Source: Heligmosomoides polygyrus polygyrus (taxonomy: Eukaryota; Nematoda; Chromadorea; Rhabditida; Heligmosomidae). From it: a stretch of 64,000 nucleotides of DNA. The notes beneath the pieces are model-generated. The model was given only the letters and a program-made list of their open reading frames with translations, did not search any database and was not told the origin of the DNA. Location of the stretch: positions 6,758,001-6,822,000 of the forward strand of contig OX377204.1 in assembly GCA_947396885.1 (NCBI GenBank), written 5' to 3'. Made by a program: the position numbers and the translations under genes. Positions 1 through 19,400 of this stretch are shown piece by piece; positions within the stretch are counted from its first letter, which is position 1; every line of letters starts with the position of its first letter.

Positions 1-175
1 AGGTCGAACTTCTTTGTTTGTAAAAGACCTGGACGAACGATATGATGCTCTTCGTGTTCCTCGAGCGAGGGGAATTTATTGGAGCACTCTGGCACGCGAC
101 AGGGACAGATGAAGACGCCGCTGCCGCCCACTCAAGCGAGTCGAAGATCAGCGGGACGACAGGTGATACCGGTCA
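1..175 (+). mobile_element. 3' end of an RTE-type LINE, cut by window edge
   Basis: The reading frame gives the conserved end of an RTE-type reverse-transcriptase ORF, including WSTLARDRD, and closes with the element's 3' motif ggtgatac. The same end occurs at 19200-19400 and 62085-62245 (+) and at 57330-57605 (-). Only the last ~50 codons lie in the window. Confidence 0.75.
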
Positions 176-773
176 ATAAGTCAGTCTTAAATTCTTCCTA
201 GACAAGCCTAACCCTTGGTTCCAAGTGCCCCATATGAGATGAGATTCACTGGCCTTGAAGAGGAATCCACCTTGAACTCGACACACGCGCGAGCAGCTGC
301 TCACAAGCTTCCGCTTCCCAACAAGCATTTCGTAATTCCGACCTTGGCACCCTGGTCGGTGAAGTTGTTCATATCTTGCGGCCGGTGATCTGCTAGAAGA
401 CGTGCCTCGGAATGGTGAAGCCCTGGCTTTTTCATCGACTGATCTCCGTAAGTAATTATATCGGGAAGGTAGCATACAAGCTACCTCAACCATACAAACC
501 CGTCGAAATAGAACGCCTGGCGTATGCCAGAATAGGAATACCTAACGCATATCTTTGCCTTTTACCTTTCTAGATGGGACCTGTTGACATAACTATCCAA
601 CAGTCGTGTGCAGCTCACCGTTGATGGCAAAGGGTACAACAGACAATACTTTCTCATCGTAAAACACCACCACAGCTGAACAGTTTGGCTATAACGATTT
701 TATGAAGACGCAGATAACAAGTAAGGGCATGGTCCAACAGACAACATAACAAGTACAACATGTATACAACCAT
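176..773. other. No recognised feature
   Basis: I see no coding exon, RNA gene or inverted repeat here that I can support. It lies just downstream of the AROS-like gene's stop codon. Confidence 0.5.
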
Positions 774-3700
774 CTACAAATATTCAATATTGCTCTTTTT
801 CACTTTCTTCTTCCTCTTTCCTACCACAGCAAAATCGGCTTCAGTGAATACGCTTTGTTCCTTCTTCTTGCCCTCCTTCTTCGGATCACGCAGACCTGGA
901 AACAACCACATAGAGGAGATGAAGTTATTGAAAACGAAGGTAACAAGAAAGCAAATTGAAATCGAAAAACATAAAATCACAAATTTTTCTTTCCCCAATG
1001 TGATTCGCTTCGTAAAGTACCTCCAGACGAACCTTTTTGCTGTAACACCCTCCCAGTTGCTCATAGCACTACAGTAGTAAATATAGTACTCTATACATCA
1101 TGGTATAGCACGGTAACCGTTGGCGCCAATACTACACTATACTATTCAATATATGGTTAAAAGTCATGTGAAGAGCTATGTAATCAGAACACCAAGCAAA
1201 AACCAGGACAAAACTTACCACGGTACTCTACGAACTAAATAAGAGCAGCTGGACACCTTTGTTATGTAGGTGGATCTCTGCTTGATCCGGGCCCGGATTA
1301 ATCAAGCAATGGTTATAGGTAGAAATACCATAAGGTAATCATACCCACTACCAGCAATGGGTAGTGGCTACGAATCGTATTCATAAAAGCAATCAAGGGT
1401 AAGGTACAACTAGACCTTTCGCGAAAGCTTTCCTCTATGGAGCGCCATTTTGTCAGTGGGGAGCGAATGAATTGCGGGTATACGGATGTACCCACAACGC
1501 TCGGTGTGTTTTCTCTACCCACTGATATACCCACGACTTGGCGGGTAAGGTTTATCATGAATCGTGAGTATGTCCTCATCGTGGGTATGTCCACCTATAC
1601 CCATGGGTATGCGCGTTGATGAATCCGGGACACGGTGTTTCAGCAGCAGAAATTCGGAGTGCTGGGGGGCACTGCCCTCTTGGGGCTGGATTCATCAACG
1701 ACTTGCGTAACTTTAACGGAGAATTGCAAGCGAAAAGCGCAGATACCGCGGCTTACCAAGGGGTTTGGTGAGGGATAAGCTGCGTTATCTGAGCTTTTCT
1801 CTTACAATTCTCTGTTAAAGTTACGTAAGTCGTTGATGAGTGCGGCCCCTGATTAGTAGTACACTTATTTTTCCTGCCTCGGTCTTTTGCATACTCCCTC
1901 TCCTTCCTCGGTATGTCGTTCGCTTGCTCTAACTGTCTAGCGGTTGCAAGCGTTGCACGTGCACTTCTTCTTTCCGCTTAAGTCCCAAATTAAATGCGGG
2001 GGCGCTCACTCTTAGTACCGCTTAGTATTGCTAGTTGTTTCCTCTAATGTGTCGTTTTTTTTTTTCTGTTTGGATCACCCCCAACTTCGGCTTCTCTCCA
2101 TATTCTCCCAAGATTTTACTAATGAAGATTACTAGGATCTATCCTAGTCCGGGGGCCAAATAAATAAATCGTGTGTAACAGATCGAGTTGAGACCTAGCG
2201 AGCGGCTCCTAGAGAACACTTTAGGACCTAATCTTAAAAAATTCCCGAAGAAGAAAAAAACGAAAAATTCCATTTGTTTTCGCCGCAGTTGCAAGGAGGC
2301 GAAGTTATGTGCCCTCCTCACTATGTTAGATCCTGGTTATAACATGTCATGCAGCGGTCAGCACGCGGCATGCGGTTTTATGTGCCGTCTTCACCATGTC
2401 AGCCAGCCGCCAACACGCGGCATGCCTCCACTCCGTCGCTCATTACTCTCCAAGACGGTTGTAAAGCAGCGATTTTTTCATTTTTGGATGTTCGTTCGTT
2501 TTTTTTTTGTTCTTTTGGGGACTATCGTTATCTCTAGGAGTCGCTTAGTAAGTCTCAATTCATTTTGTTACATACTTTTTAGTTATGTGCCCCCTGACCA
2601 GGATAGATCCGATTATTATTAAGGGCATCGCTTAGACCTGGCTTGATGTCACTTGTATTTTAGTTGTGTTTCAGTGTTTTCTTTCAGAATTAGTGCCGTT
2701 TTGTAGAGTAATAGTATATGCCTCTTCGTATGTCGGTTTTGATTTATGTCCAGTTTGGCTTCTTCTCCATGGTTGTTCTATTTCCCGTTGCCGATAAAGT
2801 ATTAGTACTCCACTAATCTGCGATAAGACAGAACATGCAACAGGAACCGTCCCAGAAATTGTAGGACTAAAGGGAGAACAACACCTGAAGGAGCTCTGAC
2901 CCAAAATCTCGCCCTAGAATTATTTAAGAAACGTCTTCCATTCTCAATAAGTAGTTATAACCCTCATGGGATTATTGTTGTCTCGTCAACTTTCATATAA
3001 TCTACCCATTAACACGTTGACGACGAGAGCGATTCCCGCGTGTCTGTCCCGTGGGACGAAGCGCACCACGCAAGTATGAGACGAGATTCTGTGACCCAAA
3101 CTTCTTCTAGAGAATAATTTGGGATTATGAACACGATGGTGGTGTCTGTTTGGACAATTACGCAAACATATCCCCAAATCGATAACTAGGGTGCTCGTGT
3201 CAAAATCACCGTTGTACTGAACTTCGTCTAAGGGGTTATTGGAGGTGCTGAACACGAATATCACACTCTCTTTTAAAATATCAGCCAAATCCGATAGGTA
3301 GTGGTAAGTATGCTACGTGGGCTACGTGAACTACGTGATGTGGTAGGGACGCGATATAAAGAGGACAGGGTCAGCGATCTTGCCAAAACTTCGTCTAAGA
3401 GATTATTTTTGTTGCGCTAATGAAAGTAGGTTGTCACAAATGTGAAATCTAAAGAAATTCCGAAAGAAAACGTGAGATTTGTGACCAGCTTCTCAAATGA
3501 GAGCCTGGCCTGTTCATACTTCGCGACAAGAGAGACTTGTCGCCGGCAAAATATGCACATCGATTAAAACCGAGCGCGCGACGTCGAAAGGTGTTCATAC
3601 TCGAGCGCCGGCGCTGTCGCTCCAGTCGCTCTTGTCGCTCTTGTCGCTGCGCACGCCACGCGCGCTCCGCTCTCGTTGCTCCCGTTGCCCGCGCAAAACA

Positions 3701-6239
3701 CACGGACTGATTAAAACAGAGCGCGCGCCGCCGAAAAGTGTTCATACTCGAGCGCCGTCGTTGTTGCTCTAGCCGCTCTTGTCGCTCTAGTCGCTCTAGT
3801 CGCTGCTGTCGCCTGTTCATACTTCCGCGCGCTGCGCTCTTGTCGCTGCTGTCGCGATGTATGAACAGGCCCTAACCTTCCACACGGACCTTGTGCAAAA
3901 TCGAAGGTCCCGACACGAAAACTGCAGTTATCGATTTGGTAGCAAACCGACCGATCAATTGATACAACGGACTTCGGCATCATGTTCACTATTCCAAATA
4001 ACCCTTCCAGATGAAATTTGGGTGGACCTGATGCCATCCTTCTCAACTAAATAGACCGCCGCGCACCATTGAGCGGCATTGTCGTCAACGTGTTAACAAG
4101 GAAATTAGCCGGATTGATGGTGTAATCATCCTCTTTTAATCAGCAGGCAAATTAATTCCACTTTAATATCGTCGAAGCGCTCTTAGTAGTATTTGGCATG
4201 TACAGTGCCCTAGGAACACCTAAGGAATCCAGAGTTTTAGGTTCTTCAGAGGAGGATTGTGGATAGTGTGTACACGAATAGAGCCTGGAACCAAAACAAG
4301 GAAGACATCCTACCGATTGACCGCCTAAAGCCCCTTTACCGATGCTGCAACTCGCTACAAGACACCAAATTTGTAAACAGGGAGCACTTATTATAAATCT
4401 AATGAGCCTATGCAAAAATACATCCATGGGGATCGTTTCCGAAATTCGTTAAAGCTGGAGAGGTAACCAGAAAAGTCTAAGGCTGACGTAGTGATGAACT
4501 AAACAAGTAGAAAGAAACCATAGAAAGGAAAAGAAGAAGAACGGGAAGAATGAGCAGGAGGAGAAGAACAAGAGCAAGAAAGACAACAACAACAACAATT
4601 TTCAGTGACCAAAAAAGACAAAACATAAAATCTGAACAAAACATTATGACGTAAATTGGCTATTTTAAAGTCATGGGGAATTAGGAATTCTTTAATCTAT
4701 TGCTTCACTTCTTCGGAATCCTTAGTACACTCTTATTGTATTATAAAGAGAAAGACTGAGGTTTTACGTGATTAGAAGATCATCTGGGTTACACTCGCAG
4801 AACCTTCAGTTGGAAAAGAAACCATACTGAAACTGCTGATAACTGATAAGAAGCAAGAATTTTGCAGGTTGTTGGGTCATGCAGATGCTCAGACAGAGTT
4901 TCAGTCAAAATATTGAACAAAAAAATCCAGGACAATTAGGCTATTACAGCAGTATACATGCCTCTCAGATAGAACGACTTAAGAATAAGTCAGAAAACAT
5001 ATAGCCTAGCGACTTACCAGTTATTTTCTCCCGTTCCATTCGAATCAAATCCTTCGTGGTCTTCTTTCTCATGTGCTCCAGAACGATTTTCTTCGCCTTG
5101 CTTGGATCCAATTTTCGCTTTTTATCCACGTACTTGATATACTTCAGATTCCTCTTCAACAGATCGGCTGGCCGTTGTGATCGAACTTGTTCTATGAGGG
5201 AGAAGCCCTGAAAAGTGAATTAAATAAATATTGCTAAACAGGAAAAAGAGAACCACTAGCGTATAAAGGATAAAGGGAAGCGTGATATATAAAAAAAAAT
5301 TAAAAGAAGTTCCCAAAGCAGAAGAAATGCGAAATAAGCAGTTGACTTCAGATGCTGTAAATATTTATTTATTTAAATACGTCTTAGGGACGTGCCAAAA
5401 ATGCAAGACGAAGAATGTAATAGAAATATGCCGGGTGATCAAATTACGAGTCTAGAAAGAAAAAAAAGTGAGAAAAAAGTGAACAAATTTCCAACAGACA
5501 GGTAGCTACGGCGACGCTTAGAAACAAAACGGAAATCAAATCAGAAATACGAGGACCAATCCACACGGGTTGAGAGGACAAGTGTAATTAGACAACCAAA
5601 CGTAAGCAGGGCTGGAGGAGGCTACAACACATAAATTCTTGCCGGTAGCCTAAATTTAACCACCATCTCTTAGGCAAAACTCCTTAAGCTCAAATGAGCA
5701 TGAGAATATTATTGAGGCAGCGAAGCTTGCTTGTCCGCGTCAGCCAGCTATGACGCCCTTGGGTAGGTACCGGAGCTTCGGCACATGGGTACGCTGGCCG
5801 CCCCATGGAACCGGCAACTAGGACAAGAAACCCGCAGCATCAAACTCGCAAAAGTTGTGAAAATGGACAACTATCAAAGCACAAGAGCCCAGATTTGGTC
5901 TCGGCCCAGACTCGGCCAACTTATTATAAATATGTGCCTTGTTGCGCATCAATGGAGTATAAACGGCCACCACAATAATCACCACACGTTTCCTACCTGC
6001 TCGGCCAACTTATTATCGAGATCCAATCCATTCCTTCGCTTCCTCTGCTCGACTATGTAGCTCTCTTCGGAGGGTAACTCGACCTTGAAGCAACACCGTT
6101 AGTTAAACTCAAACCATCACTCCTCATAATGTAATGCATGCCTGTCCTTTTGAAGCGGCATTCAAAATTCGCTTAATGTGATCCTCCTGCAGCTCTTGTC
6201 TCGTTCGCTTCCTCTTCACTTTCTTTACAATACCATCTT
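774..6239 (-). CDS. AROS/RPS19BP1-like small basic protein, spliced, 5' exon missing
   Basis: Three minus-strand exons join in phase: 6239-6142, 5207-5018 and 895-774 (TAG stop at 776-774). Together they encode about 135 residues, rich in Lys and Arg. Acceptors are tttcag, tttTCAG and ttccag; the second donor is a strong GTAAGT, while the first must be a GC donor (CAG|GCATGC), since no GT precedes the in-frame stop. The middle exon contains LLKRNLKYIKYVDKKRK and the last SVFTEADF followed by a Lys-rich tail. The order basic N-terminus, LxxNLKYL-like block, TVFTEEDF-like C-terminus fits AROS (SIRT1 regulator, RPS19-binding protein 1), a nucleolar ribosome-biogenesis factor in animals. The assignment is from remembered family pattern, so the function is tentative. 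The exon with the start codon was not found upstream. The 4.1-kb second intron carries several MITEs. Confidence 0.55.
1284..1634. mobile_element. MITE, GGATTCATCAACG-type inverted repeats
   Basis: The left end (gggcccggattaatcaag) is an inverted copy of the right end (cgttgatgaatccggg). The interior has repeated ATACCCA/TGGGTAT words. It belongs with 54583-54747 by its GGGTAT interior. Confidence 0.6.
1681..1850. mobile_element. MITE, GGATTCATCAACG family
   Basis: About 170 bp, almost wholly palindromic. The start (ggggctggattcatcaacga) and the end (tcgttgatgagtgcggcccc) are inverted copies, and the similarity continues inward through AACTTTAAC. Relatives lie at 15572, 18349 and 50459. Confidence 0.7.
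2130..2613. mobile_element. Foldback MITE with ~85-bp inverted repeats
   Basis: The first ~90 bases (aggatctatcctagtccggg...) reappear, diverged and inverted, at 2525-2612 (...ccaggatagatccgat). No coding capacity is seen between the arms. Confidence 0.55.
3013..4092. mobile_element. TTAA-flanked element with CACGTTGACGAC ends, with nested repeats
   Basis: TTAA at 3009-3012 is followed by CACGTTGACGACGAGAGCG; GTCGTCAACGTG is followed by TTAA at 4093-4096. This is the piggyBac-type target pattern. The interior holds a degenerate foldback (3100-3290 against 3960-4020) and a nested MITE at 3507-3871. A sister copy is at 7900-8769. No transposase is visible, so it is non-autonomous. Confidence 0.6.
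3507..3871. mobile_element. MITE, GGCCTGTTCATACTTCGCG family
   Basis: It begins ggcctgttcatacttcgcga and ends with the inverse (gcgatgtatgaacaggccc). The interior is simple, biased repeats of GTCGCTCTTGTCGCT, which create spurious Arg/Gln-rich frames on both strands. Relatives are at 11889-12067 and 14295-14846. Confidence 0.7.
4100..4960. other. Intronic, nothing recognised
   Basis: This lies in the long intron of the AROS-like gene, between exon 5018-5207 and the terminal exon. It holds a purine-rich stretch near 4520-4600 but no repeat or exon I can support. Confidence 0.4.
5210..6140. other. Intron of the AROS-like gene, nothing recognised
   Basis: The sequence between the two upstream exons is AT-rich and has short open frames only. 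I see no element ends. Confidence 0.4.
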
Positions 6240-6435
6240 CTGAAACATAACCATTCCCGATTTGACGATATTACAATCTCTAAAAAATGTAGCTGCACAA
6301 TTGTCAAAAAATGATGTTGAAAAAATGGCCAATGGTAATCCAGGACTTGATTTTCACTGAAGAGGTTACTGCCTAAACTCTCATGAATTTGAGTATGGCC
6401 TGACATATTGCCTGCTTAATGCGAAAGGCTAAAAG

Positions 6436-6724
6436 GACGTGTGTAGCGCAGTCGGAGGAGGCGCCGACTGTGGCCTGCACCCGATACCAGGTTTCTGGTT
6501 CGGATTTCCCGCCCAGGCCAACCAAGCCTTCCATCCCTCCGGGGTCGGTGAATTGGTACCAGACTTGTCTGAGAAGGATAAAGCACAGACTTATTCATCG
6601 GTTGGCCACCGCAAGTCATTGTATGGCCAAATATGCATTCAAATCGCCACCACGACATCCCGTAGATGTAGAATGCGTGGCGCAACCCAAAAAGGATTGA
6701 GTAACGCCGTCCTTTATCCTTTAT
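6436..6724 (+). mobile_element. tRNA-derived SINE copy
   Basis: It has an A-box-like word (tagcgcagtcgg), a B-box-like word (ggttcggatttcc), the shared ~200-bp body and a tcctttatcctttat tail. TAAAAG flanks both sides (6430-6435 and 6725-6730), a likely short target duplication. Confidence 0.85.
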
Positions 6725-6871
6725 TAAAAGTGAACTTCCAACTAAAGTTCCAGCTTAAACGGTGATTGAAACAGGTGTCTTACAACGAAGGTATGGCAAA
6801 TATTGAGATGCCCACAGATCTATCTTATTAGGAAGGGGAATATGATGTTTTGCTTCATTATCGTCCCTTCT

Positions 6872-7035
6872 AGGGCGAGCGGTAGCGCAGTCAAATGAGA
6901 CATTGCCTCTCGCGTGCACGGCGCTTCAAACTTCTTTGTTCGCATTTCCCACCCAGGCCAGCCAAGCATTCGGGGTCGGTGAATTGGCAGAAGACTTGTC
7001 TGGGAAGGATAAAACGCTTACTAGCTCCGCCCTAT
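6872..7035 (+). mobile_element. Diverged SINE copy lacking the usual 3' part
   Basis: It keeps the head (ggtagcgcagtca), a degraded B box, ccaggccagccaagc and gaagacttgtctgggaag. It then departs from the family after about 7035, so it is an old or 3'-truncated relative. Confidence 0.6.
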
Positions 7036-7671
7036 ATCACTCGCCTCTGTCGAATTTGCAAGGTGCTCCAGAGGATAGCAACCTATTATTATTCTACAGA
7101 AGTACACAGTAATACGAAGTCTATAAAATGGATTCTGCTTGAGTTGAAAGCAATCTAGGAAAGAATACACACGCTCTTAAATCAGTTTTGGCCCACCTAG
7201 CCATAGAGACTGTACAACTGTCCTATCCCAACCCAGGGGTGCTTTCTTCCAAAAAGCGACGATCTAAGAATCATGAATTGCGCACCTCTCTCATCCACAT
7301 GGCATGCAAACAGTACAGTCCCGAGTCAGATTCCCCTTTTAGTTTTGAGAAACAGTTTGGAGGATTCTTTGTCCGCCATACACCTGCCCAAATTGCTTCG
7401 TTGATGGTTGAAATCTCATATGAGTGGAGTTCCTCGGTATGCATAATAGTTTAAAGATCTCCTTGGTCTGCTTTAACCAGCAATCTTGAATGTTTGAGGT
7501 TCCTTTCAGACTTTCACGTCCTTTCACGCAGTTTTTCCTCGTGCTGGCGCCACTCACAGCGGTTTAGCTGCAAGGAGCACAGCAACAGATTCTTTGTCGA
7601 ATTCGAGTTAACGAATACCATAATCGTTTATTGATGTGAATAGACCCTTTCCGTTCCCCAGCCACAACAGA

Positions 7672-7712
7672 AACCTGGACATAAAAGATGGACGTGCATC
7701 GAAACGTCGGAA
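7672..7712 (+). ncRNA. Weak hammerhead-like motif
   Basis: A small hairpin (GATG/CATC) is followed by GAAACGTCGG, the same 3' half found downstream of the Penelope endonucleases here. The CUGANGA half is not intact (cctggaca), so any activity is doubtful. Confidence 0.25.
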
Positions 7713-7899
7713 ACCGGATTTATCAGAAGTTTCGTTCTCCTTTTAGTCCCTTTTTAATAAGGCCTATATCTCACCCTTGATGGGACCTATGGATCATAGG
7801 TTTACTTAGTGTCCCCTCGCCAGATAGGAGATTGTATGAGTACTTTATTATTATTTACCTCCACTGACCACTTCACCATTTGAACTTCAGTCCCATTAA

Positions 7900-8769
7900 C
7901 GCATTGACGACAATATGAGCCACCGGTGCCTCATACGTGTCTGCCTGCGTGCTTTTCGCGCTATTTTTTGTACTCCTGCTACGGTTTTCAATAGATATTT
8001 TCTCTGTTCCTTAATTACTTGTGATAGGAAAATGTCCAACAGCAATAAGCAAGAAAGTTGTCTTTGATTTCATTAGATATACCGAATTGAACAATTTTAC
8101 TATGAAAGAAACCAATTTTACAATCAAATCAATTCAATCGGTATTTTTCACCAAAACTTTGCTCAAGGAGGTTATTTAGGGTGCTGATCACGAACCTGAC
8201 ATCCGTCTTCGAGATTTCGGCCGATTGCGGTAGGTACGTGTGAGTAAGGCTGTCGGAGTCATAGCCACCGATTTCGCCCAAACTTCGCCTATGGGAGTTA
8301 TTTGGGGAGCTGATCACGAATCCGACATCCGTTTTTGGTATTACGGTGGACTAAGGTAGGTTACGGTGGTACGGGTGACTAAGGCTGCTGGTGATTACCC
8401 GTTCCTACCGTAAACTACCGTACTCCACCGTAATACCAAAAACGGACATCAGATTCGTGATCAGCACCCGAAATAACCCCCCTGGGCGACGTTTTGGGAA
8501 GAACGGTGACCATGACCTCGGCAGCCTTAGTCACGCGTACCTGCCGTAACCTATCGTAATCGGCCGAAATTTCATAAACGGATATCAGATTCGTGATCAG
8601 CATCCTAAATAACCCATGTGGTCGAAGTTTGATAAAAAAAACACATAAGACAAAAAAGTGGTCCGCGAGGGACATTATGAGCCACCGGTGGCTCAGAGAG
8701 CGCGCGCGTAGAAACCAGCGCGTGTCCCAGGCGGCTCTCTACTGCAAAACGCGATTGTCGTCAATGTGT
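7900..8769. mobile_element. TTAA-flanked element, sister of 3013-4092
   Basis: TTAA (7896-7899) precedes CGCATTGACGACAA, and TTGTCGTCAATGTG leads into TTAA at 8770-8773. It carries a nested double foldback at 8150-8640 and a GAGCCACCGGTG word near both ends. Non-coding. Confidence 0.55.
8150..8640. repeat. Nested foldback repeat, TTATTTGGGGTGCTGATCAC type
   Basis: The outer arms (8155-8260 and 8525-8635) enclose a second pair of the same sequence (8285-8390 and 8400-8510). Each arm reads gttatttgggg-gctgatcacga and then gacatccgtttttg. Other copies are at 21285-21675, 22600-22890 and 40005-40225. Confidence 0.65.
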
Positions 8770-9254
8770 TTAATATATAGCCATATTACATGCAAAAGCA
8801 AGAACATAAGAAGTCAAAGGTAGAAAACTGCACGTTCCTGGTTTCCACCTTAGCAAACATTGTATAGTAACTGTGGTCATCTCTACGAATAACCCTATTT
8901 GTCGGGTCCATGTCCTGCTTCTACTAACTGAGAATGGCGAGTCACGCAACAGATCAGGTCAGCGAAGCTCTAGCGCGGCGCGACTCAGTCGCAGGCGACG
9001 ATGCCGAATAGTCGCCATCCCGGACAATCTTGTTATAATAGGAGCCTGCTCATAGCCCGATGGGGGAGCGATGAGAACAATTGAGCCGCTTGTGCCAAGC
9101 ACACGGATAGATTGCCTTCAAAAAACGATATGCATGCCTTATATTCAAACGACCATGTCGCGCACTACGAATAGGCCCAAACTCGTGATAGTGGATCCAG
9201 GCAGTCCAATAACTCGCGTCTAAAGCGAGACAGTACACATTAGATGAATCAGTC

Positions 9255-9396
9255 CCGGATATCCCGACCAGAATCATTCAAAAATCCAAAGCCCGCAAAA
9301 ACACTCTTATCCGAATCATCCAAAAATCCTGGGTTCGCGAAAATAGCGTCATCGGAGTCAACCAATTATCCGAAGATTTTCGATCGAATCCAATGT
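9255..9396 (+). repeat. Imperfect minisatellite, ATCCGAATCATCCAAAAAT units
   Basis: About three diverged ~43-bp units contain aatcattcaaaaatcc and a gcgaaaatagcgt word, ending with gaagattttcgatcg. The same array occurs at 49588-49757. Confidence 0.5.
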
Positions 9397-9499
9397 ATGC
9401 GGGACAAATCACTCCTGACATTGCTGTCCTTCAAACGCAAGCAAACCGTAAACAAACGTTTCCCTACATTGCTTCATGTTTCTTTACTGCTGCATTATT

Positions 9500-9635
9500 G
9501 AAAGCTGTAAGCGGTTGTTGGTCTTTACAGAATGTTTCGTAGATCAATTGCTTTCTGAATGTTTCTCTACAACCTTTCACAGAGCGAATCTCGACTACAA
9601 GACATATAAAGACCAACAACCGTTTAAGGATAAAA
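9500..9635. repeat. Short inverted repeat
   Basis: The words gcggttgttggtctttacag (left) and agaccaacaaccg (right) are inverted copies, with a second inverted pair (gaatgtttc / gaatgtttctc) between them. It is probably a degenerate MITE. Confidence 0.45.
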
Positions 9636-9639
9636 AAAA

Positions 9640-10100
9640 TGCAACAGTAAGTGCCATATGCTTCGGAAAACATTTTTTGGGAGTACCGTTGACCACCTAC
9701 TGCGCCAATTATGTATTATGGAATACTCAGTTACAACGCGGCTGCACAAATGTAGATCAAACCACAGTCAAAGTAATCAAGCGCACGATCTGGCCTTTAT
9801 GCTAACTAGTCATTGTCATGAAGCTATGTAGCCTACTTCCACTACGAAAAAGCGACTGACCCTCTTCAATAACGTCAAGAAACTTCTGAAGCAGCTCCTC
9901 TGACATCCGAAACTAGATCGACTTCACTGGGTGTACAGCAGTTGCTACGGTTCTCTCTATAACACAGCATTGGCTTAACCACAGAGTTCGATCTGTATAT
10001 CCACGATAGATATCAGTAGTGCTTATCTACATTTTATTCCAGTTGTGAAGCATACACACTCGACGAACGATAACAATTTATCTTAACCAGTCAACAGAAA
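9640..10100. other. Nothing recognised, 3' flank of rps-30
   Basis: The space downstream of the rps-30 stop codon shows no exon or repeat I can name. Confidence 0.4.
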
Positions 10101-10104
10101 CAGA

Positions 10105-17743
<7,639 letters not shown>

Positions 17744-17765
17744 GTTTGCCAAGCCGAACTACTGA
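17744..17765 (-). promoter_or_regulatory. Probable trans-splice acceptor before rps-30
   Basis: On the minus strand, ccgttttcag ends 18 nt upstream of the rps-30 ATG. A TTTTCAG site this close to a ribosomal-protein start is typical of nematode spliced-leader addition. The 5' UTR would be 17761-17744. Confidence 0.6.
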
Positions 17766-18315
17766 AAACGGGTACTGTGATGTTTTCTTATACATACTCC
17801 GAGTAGACGAGAAGACCTATATATAGAAAATAATCATTTAACAGAATAACGATGAGATTAAGAACTACGAGAGCAAAGAAAAGAGGGTGTTCAATAACGG
17901 TTTTGATGAAAATGAGGGAATACTTAGATGTATGGTTCACAGAATGAGTCAGATGAGCAGCAAAACTTTTGCCAACACTGAAAGGAGTCTAAAATAGCAT
18001 ATCTAGCGGTAAAAAATCGCAGGCTGAGACTTGGAGCCTTTGGCCGCACAACTGCCGTGCGACAACTTATTATTAAGTCTTGTTTCGCTCTCATTTCTTC
18101 ACACCTCTGCCGTAAAGAACGATTGATAGAAGTTAGGTGACACTAGTTAATGTGACACGAGGTGATAGTTTTGATCTAAAAAGACTTAAAACAACACAAG
18201 AAACAGAGGCACAACTTTACAGTATTTGAAAGCATTGTAACAGCAAAACATCCGACTAGTTATGAATAATAGTTAAAGGCAACCACATAAGTAATTGACA
18301 AAAAAGTATTGACAC
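17766..18315. other. Upstream flank of rps-30, no feature named
   Basis: The promoter should lie here, but I cannot point to a specific element. No repeat or exon is recognised. Confidence 0.35.
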
Positions 18316-18317
18316 GT

Positions 18318-18512
18318 TGATGAATCCGGCCCCAAGACATACGTCCTGGGGCTGGATTCATCAACGTCTTACAACAATTTAACAGAGAAATGACAACCGA
18401 AATCCATGATAGCGCAGCGAAATGTTTCACCATATCACCTGATAAGCCGCGCTATCAGGGATATCGGCAGCATTTTTTTGTTAAATTGCTGTAAGTCGTT
18501 GATGAATCCGGT
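18318..18512. mobile_element. MITE preceded by an abutting partial copy
   Basis: A complete copy runs from ggggctggattcatcaacg (18349) to cgttgatgaatccggtccc (about 18510). Just before it, cgttgatgaatccggcccc at 18318-18337 is the right end of a second copy in the same family, giving a head-to-tail junction around gacatacgtc. Confidence 0.65.
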
Positions 18513-18577
18513 CCCTGGTTTCACTTCATTTCATTTTCTTCTCTTTAACCACGTGTATAGTACAACCCTTTAGTGCT

Positions 18578-19400
18578 ACTGTGTTCGTGCTCATAACACC
18601 GAGCATCAGCCAGGCGGAGCGAATGCTGGCCGACTTCGATCGTGTATGTGGGAACGTTGGACTGCAGCTGAATCTTACGAAGACGATGTTCATGAGGAAC
18701 GGATGGGTTTCTGATGCCCCATTCTCGCTCAACGGAACGAACATCTCCGAATGCTCCAGCTACGTGTATCTGGGTCGCGAAGTCAATATGGCCAACGACC
18801 TAGCGCCGGAGCTGAGCAGGAGGAAACGAGCGGCTTGGGGAGCTTTCAAGAGCGTCGAAGAAGCCGCGAAGAAGACGAAGAACGTCCGACTCCGTGCCCA
18901 CCCATTCGACTGCACTGTTCTTCCTGCCCTAACATACGCCTCGGAGACCTGGGCTATACGAAAGCAGGATGAACACGCGATCAGCGTCGCGCAGAGTGGA
19001 ATCGAGAGGACGATGCTCGGAGTGACACGACTAACGCAAGTGAGAGAAGGCCTCCGGAGCTCCGAGCTTCGCCGACGTTCGAAGATCAGAGACGCTGTCG
19101 CGTTGGCCAAGTTGTCGAAAATTAGGTGGGCCGGCCACGTAATGCGCTTCGCAGACACCCGCTGGACGAGAGCCGTTACCGACTGGATTCCGCGGGATGT
19201 CAAGAGAACACCGGGACGCCCACCAACGCGTTGGTTGGACTTCTTCGTGAAAGCCCTGAACGACAGCTATGACGCTCTTCGTGCCCCCCGAGCGACGAGG
19301 GTGCATTGAAGCACTCTGGCACGCGACAAGGACGAATGGAGACGCTGCTGGCGCCCGCTCGAGCAAGTCAATGATCAACGGGGCGACAGGTGATACAGGT
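18578..19400 (+). pseudogene. RTE-type LINE, 5'-truncated ORF and 3' end
   Basis: The open frame from 18581 encodes the region just after the catalytic box of the reverse transcriptase (LITPSISQAERMLADFD), then NLTKT, the thumb, and the C-terminal KIRWAGHVMR and RTPGRPPTRWLDF blocks typical of RTE elements. A TGA at 19307-19309 replaces the Trp codon of the conserved HWSTLARDRD, after which the same frame continues to the true end. The 5' end stops near the YADD box, as expected for target-primed 5' truncation. The 3' end shows the ggtgatacaggtgat tail. Not functional. Confidence 0.85.

Noticed and set aside
3449..4046. Arg/Gln-rich open frames on both strands
   Set aside because: They are translations of the simple GTCGCTCTTGTCGCT repeats inside a MITE and its inverted ends, not genes.
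6416..6765. Pairs of ~90-codon ORFs on both strands, repeated at 15012, 46851, 51635, 59157, 62936 and 63401
   Set aside because: All coincide with SINE copies. The same peptides recur because the SINE is repeated; there is no coding evidence.
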